A stretch of 16,766 nucleotides of DNA from Actinomycetota bacterium (GTDB lineage: Bacteria > Actinomycetota > Actinomycetes > Mycobacteriales > Micromonosporaceae). Every line of letters begins with the position of its first letter. Position 1 is the stretch's first letter. Location: the NCBI GenBank assembly GCA_005885115.1, contig VAXX01000065.1:4425-21190 (forward strand). Reading direction: 5' to 3'. Of the stretch, positions 13,998 to 16,766 are shown piece by piece. Made by a program: the position numbers and the translations under genes. The notes under the pieces were generated by a model. It was not told the origin of the DNA and searched no databases. It saw only the letters and a program-made list of their open reading frames with translations.

Positions 13998-16251
13998 TCA
14001 GCGGGTGGGGCGCCGCGGCGAGCTCGCGCAGCAGCGCGGACTGCGCCGCCGCCGGCCGCGCCGCGCCGTAGAACCAGCCCTGCGCGAGGTCGCACCCGTG
14101 CGCGCGCAACCAGTCCCGGTGCAGCGCCGTCTCGACGCCCTCCGCGACCACCTGCTGGCCCAGGGCGTGCGCCATGGCGATGACGGTACGCACGATCGCC
14201 TCGTCGTCGCAGTCCTGCCCGACCCCGTCGACGAACGCCCGGTCGATCTTCACGATCCCGGCCGGGAAGCGCCGCAGGTACGTCAGCGACGAGTAGCCGG
14301 TACCGAAGTCGTCCAGGCACAGCGTCACACCGAGTTCGCGGATCGCGTGCAGGGCCGCGAGCGACCCCTCCGGATCCTCGATCACGCCGGATTCGGTGAT
14401 CTCCAGCCACAGCCCGGACGCGGGTAGCCCGGTCCGGTCCAGTACCCCCCGGATGGTGTCCACCAGCGCGCTGTCCTGCAACTGGCGCACCGACAGGTTG
14501 ACCGAGATGTGCAGCGGGGCCCCGGTGGGCGGGCGCTCGTGCTGCCAGCGGACCAGTTGCGCGGCCGCCTCCTCGAGCAGCCACGCCCCGTACGGCACGA
14601 TCAGCCCGGTGTCCTCGGCGATCGGGATGAACTCCAGCGGGGACACCCGGCCGAGGACCGGATGGTCCCAGCGCATCAGCGCCTCGAAGCCGACCGGCCC
14701 GTCGGTGTGCAGGTCGATGATCGGCTGGTACGCCACGGACAGCTCACCCCGGGCCAGCGCGCCCCGCAGCGCCTGTTCCAGGCTCACCCGGGTGCGTACC
14801 CGCTCGCGCAGGGCGGCGTCGAAGTACGCGTACCGGTTGCGACCGGTGTCCTTGGCCTGGTACATCGCGGTGTCCGCGTCCCGGATCAGGCTCAGCGCGC
14901 CGGTGTCACCGCGCCGGCTGACCACCCCGATCGAGGCGGTGACAACGACGGTACCGACGGACAGCGCGAACGGGTGGCTGAACAGCGCCAGCAGCCGCCG
15001 GGCCAGCGGCTCCGCGCGGCTGGACGGTTCCGGGGTGGCGAACGCGACGACGAACTCGTCGCCGCCGGTCCGGCAGACCAGGTCGTCGTCGCGGACGGCG
15101 TTGCGCAGCCGGCCGGCGACCGCGCGCAGCAGCTCGTCGCCGACCTCGTGCCCCCACGTGTCGTTGACCCCCTTGAACCGGTCCAGGTCGATGAACAGCA
15201 GGCTCACCTCGGGGTCGGAATGGAGCCATCCGTCGATGGTTTCGGCGAGCTGTTCCCGGTTGGGCAGGCCGGTCAGCGGGTCGTGGGTGGCCCGGTGCCG
15301 GGCGGCGCGCTCGGCCCGCGCCCGGGAGTTGTTCGCCTTGACCAGCCGTACGATGATCATGACGGCCAGGAGCACCGACACCATCAGCCGGACCAGGGCG
15401 TTCCACCAGGTCGGCGGCGGCGCGAGCAGGGCCAGGACGTTCGGGGCCACCAGGACGGCGGCCAGGCCGGCGGTCCGGGCCGCGCCGAGGTCACGCAGGA
15501 CGGCGGGTTGCGGTTCGGCGAGGGTACGCATGGTGGGGTGCAGCGCCGCCGCGCCGATGGTCAGGAACGCGGCGAGAAACAGCAGGTCCAGTACGGGCAG
15601 AGAGGCGTGCAGCCCGTCCTCGCGCAGCGCGTACAGCAGGTCGCCGAGGAACATCGCGCTGGTGGCCGCCCCGACCAGCCAGAGCGCCGGCTTGCGGACC
15701 CCGTCCGCGAAGATCAACTGTGTGACGATCACCAGCAGGAGTACGTCCACCATCGGGAACAGCGCCGCGGTCAACTGGATCGCCGCCGGTACCGTGGCGG
15801 CGTCCAACCGGGGCGCGATCAGGAACGTCCACGCCGCCAGGGCCGCCCCGAGTCCCAGCAGGGCGGCGTCGGCCCGGGCCGGTTCGTCCTGCACGGCGCG
15901 CCGGCGCCGGAGCATGTCCAGCAGCCCGTACGCGAGCAGGGCGTACCCGGGGACGACCAGGACATCGGGGACGAGTGCCACCGGACCGGGCGGGGTCGCC
16001 CCGGCTCCCGGTACGACCAGGCGCAGCACCGCCCCGCCGAGGAACGCCGTCTCCGCGCCGACGATCGCCCACCAGGGTCGCCGGCTCCCCCGGCGCAGGC
16101 GCAGCGTACCCACGACGGTGGCGGCGATCGACGCCACGGCCGTCAGCAGGAACAGCGGCGCCGCCAGGACGGCCGGACCCGCGACGTAGAGCCCGAGTCC
16201 GACTGCGCCGCAGCCCAGGAGGCCGACCGATCCGCGCGCTGCCCGGTGCAT
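13978..16251 (-). CDS. Membrane-bound GGDEF-EAL protein (cyclic-di-GMP turnover)
   Basis: 757 residues on the minus strand. Residues 1 to about 305 contain some eight to ten hydrophobic segments forming an unassigned membrane sensor region. The GGDEF domain (about 320-480) has RFKGVNDTWGHEVGD and the intact signature GGDEF at 396-400. The inhibitory site RxxD is also present (R387-D390, five residues before GGDEF). The EAL domain (about 495-750) has EALMRW at 523, SVNLSVRQL, EITES, CLDDFGTGYSS, KIDRAFV and AEGVET, the residues needed for metal binding and hydrolysis. Both synthesis and breakdown of c-di-GMP are therefore possible; the balance cannot be read from sequence. ATG 16251 has no clear ribosome site. 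The GNAT gene lies 46 bases upstream in the same direction, and the 3' end overlaps the convergent gene by 20 bases. Confidence 0.93.
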   Translation of the reverse strand: MHRAARGSVGLLGCGAVGLGLYVAGPAVLAAPLFLLTAVASIAATVVGTLRLRRGSRRPWWAIVGAETAFLGGAVLRLVVPGAGATPPGPVALVPDVLVVPGYALLAYGLLDMLRRRRAVQDEPARADAALLGLGAALAAWTFLIAPRLDAATVPAAIQLTAALFPMVDVLLLVIVTQLIFADGVRKPALWLVGAATSAMFLGDLLYALREDGLHASLPVLDLLFLAAFLTIGAAALHPTMRTLAEPQPAVLRDLGAARTAGLAAVLVAPNVLALLAPPPTWWNALVRLMVSVLLAVMIIVRLVKANNSRARAERAARHRATHDPLTGLPNREQLAETIDGWLHSDPEVSLLFIDLDRFKGVNDTWGHEVGDELLRAVAGRLRNAVRDDDLVCRTGGDEFVVAFATPEPSSRAEPLARRLLALFSHPFALSVGTVVVTASIGVVSRRGDTGALSLIRDADTAMYQAKDTGRNRYAYFDAALRERVRTRVSLEQALRGALARGELSVAYQPIIDLHTDGPVGFEALMRWDHPVLGRVSPLEFIPIAEDTGLIVPYGAWLLEEAAAQLVRWQHERPPTGAPLHISVNLSVRQLQDSALVDTIRGVLDRTGLPASGLWLEITESGVIEDPEGSLAALHAIRELGVTLCLDDFGTGYSSLTYLRRFPAGIVKIDRAFVDGVGQDCDDEAIVRTVIAMAHALGQQVVAEGVETALHRDWLRAHGCDLAQGWFYGAARPAAAQSALLRELAAAPHPLITERRA

Positions 16252-16297
16252 ACCGGATGGATCGGCAGGAAACCGCCGGGCTGAAGGAAAGCCGAGG

Positions 16298-16766
16298 TCA
16301 GATCGGGTGGGCGACCCAGACGTTGGGCTCCCGGTACACGCCCCGGTCGGCCCCGACGTCCACGCTCAGGGGCACCAGGCCGCCGGGGATCACGTACCGG
16401 CCGCTGCCGGGCAGGGCCAGGCCGGTCCAGTTCTGCCACCGGGCGACCGTACCGCTGATGGTCATGGATCCTTCGGCGACGCCGAGCTGCCGCGCGCCCA
16501 GCCGCAGGTGCAGCCGCAGCCACGGGTCGAAGACCGCGCCGTCGGCGGTGCGCCAGCGGGCGTACTCCGCCATGGGGATCAAGGGGTAATCGGGCTTGCG
16601 GATCGGCCGCACCGGGCCGATCAGGGCGCGGGCTCCGGCGGCCGCGGCGGCGGCCTTCAGCCCGCCGATCATCCCGGCCGCCAGGCCCCGGCCGGTCGCG
16701 GTAGCGGTCATGGTGATCGACAGCGCGCAGACCGCGGTCGGCGCGGCGCCCGCGGCCAGCAGCGCG
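16298..16766 (-). CDS. GNAT-family acetyltransferase-like protein, 5' end outside window
   Basis: Minus strand, open to the right edge, so the start lies beyond 16766. The ATG at 16711 is internal, because the codons before it (ALLAAGAAPTAVCALSIT) continue the domain. The segment TATGRGLAAGMIGGLKAAAAAAG near 16640-16700 fits the acetyl-CoA-binding motif A of GNAT enzymes (R-G-L/x-G/A followed by a helix). It is followed by PVRPIRKPDYPLIPMAEYARW, DPWLRLHLRLGARQL and a C-terminal GSGRYVIPGGLVP...EPNVWVAHPI. I recall this C-terminal extension from actinobacterial GNAT-like proteins of unknown substrate. Transfer of an acetyl or related acyl group is inferred from family only. The gene precedes the GGDEF-EAL gene on the same strand and may be cotranscribed with it. 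Confidence 0.75.
   Translation of the reverse strand, partial: ALLAAGAAPTAVCALSITMTATATGRGLAAGMIGGLKAAAAAAGARALIGPVRPIRKPDYPLIPMAEYARWRTADGAVFDPWLRLHLRLGARQLGVAEGSMTISGTVARWQNWTGLALPGSGRYVIPGGLVPLSVDVGADRGVYREPNVWVAHPI

Noticed and set aside
14396..16284. Two long plus-strand open frames of about 590 codons
   Set aside because: Both lie opposite the GGDEF-EAL gene, whose signature motifs prove the minus strand is coding.
1..16766. tRNA, rRNA, insertion sequence, prophage or attachment site
   Set aside because: No cloverleaf, rRNA-like segment, transposase motif, integrase or flanking target duplication was seen on reading both strands.

Overview
This window looks like chromosomal DNA from a very GC-rich actinomycete, most probably in or near the Micromonosporaceae. 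The basis is third codon positions that are almost all G or C, frequent GTG starts, actinobacterial protein types (a coiled-coil plus LAS-peptidase-like secreted protein, a DUF6346-like membrane protein, a NarL-type regulator) and a strong liking for the tetramer GTAC. The family-level placement is inference. I see no rRNA, tRNA, CRISPR array, insertion sequence or phage gene.

Left part (1-2410): the end of a YncE-like beta-propeller gene, an AT-richer operator-like inverted repeat, and a secreted PD40/TolB-type propeller gene closed by a strong hairpin. Centre left (2430-8070): a tex gene (RNA-binding transcription accessory protein), an MFS transporter and a class II aldolase/short-chain dehydrogenase fusion on the plus strand, then a small membrane protein on the minus strand. 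Tex is broken twice, the transporter once and the membrane protein once. Centre (8230-10240): an orphan NarL-type regulator with a degenerate receiver domain, then a cytoplasmic protein with an HExxE motif and a long Q/RGG-rich tail. Centre right (10280-12530): a compact set of exported proteins, namely a coiled-coil LAS/M15-like peptidase, a membrane-anchored carbohydrate-binding-module protein and a lipoprotein. Right part (12640-16766): an unrecognised Cys/His-rich protein gene with a likely frame break near its end, a convergent full-length GGDEF-EAL membrane protein, and the 3' part of a GNAT acetyltransferase gene.

The most striking feature is that four loci carry five clean frame breaks while their flanks remain fully conserved. 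The two in tex can be measured against the E. coli protein and are losses of about 77 and 100 bp. This is either a set of very recent deletions or, more likely, repeated assembly or sequencing loss in GC-rich DNA. A second pattern is that five starts are preceded by TANNNT at 6-7 bases, as in leaderless actinobacterial mRNAs. I found no convincing new defence, secretion or biosynthetic system. The best candidates for undescribed biology are the HExxE/Q-RGG protein at 9069-10193 and the four-box operator at 920-969.
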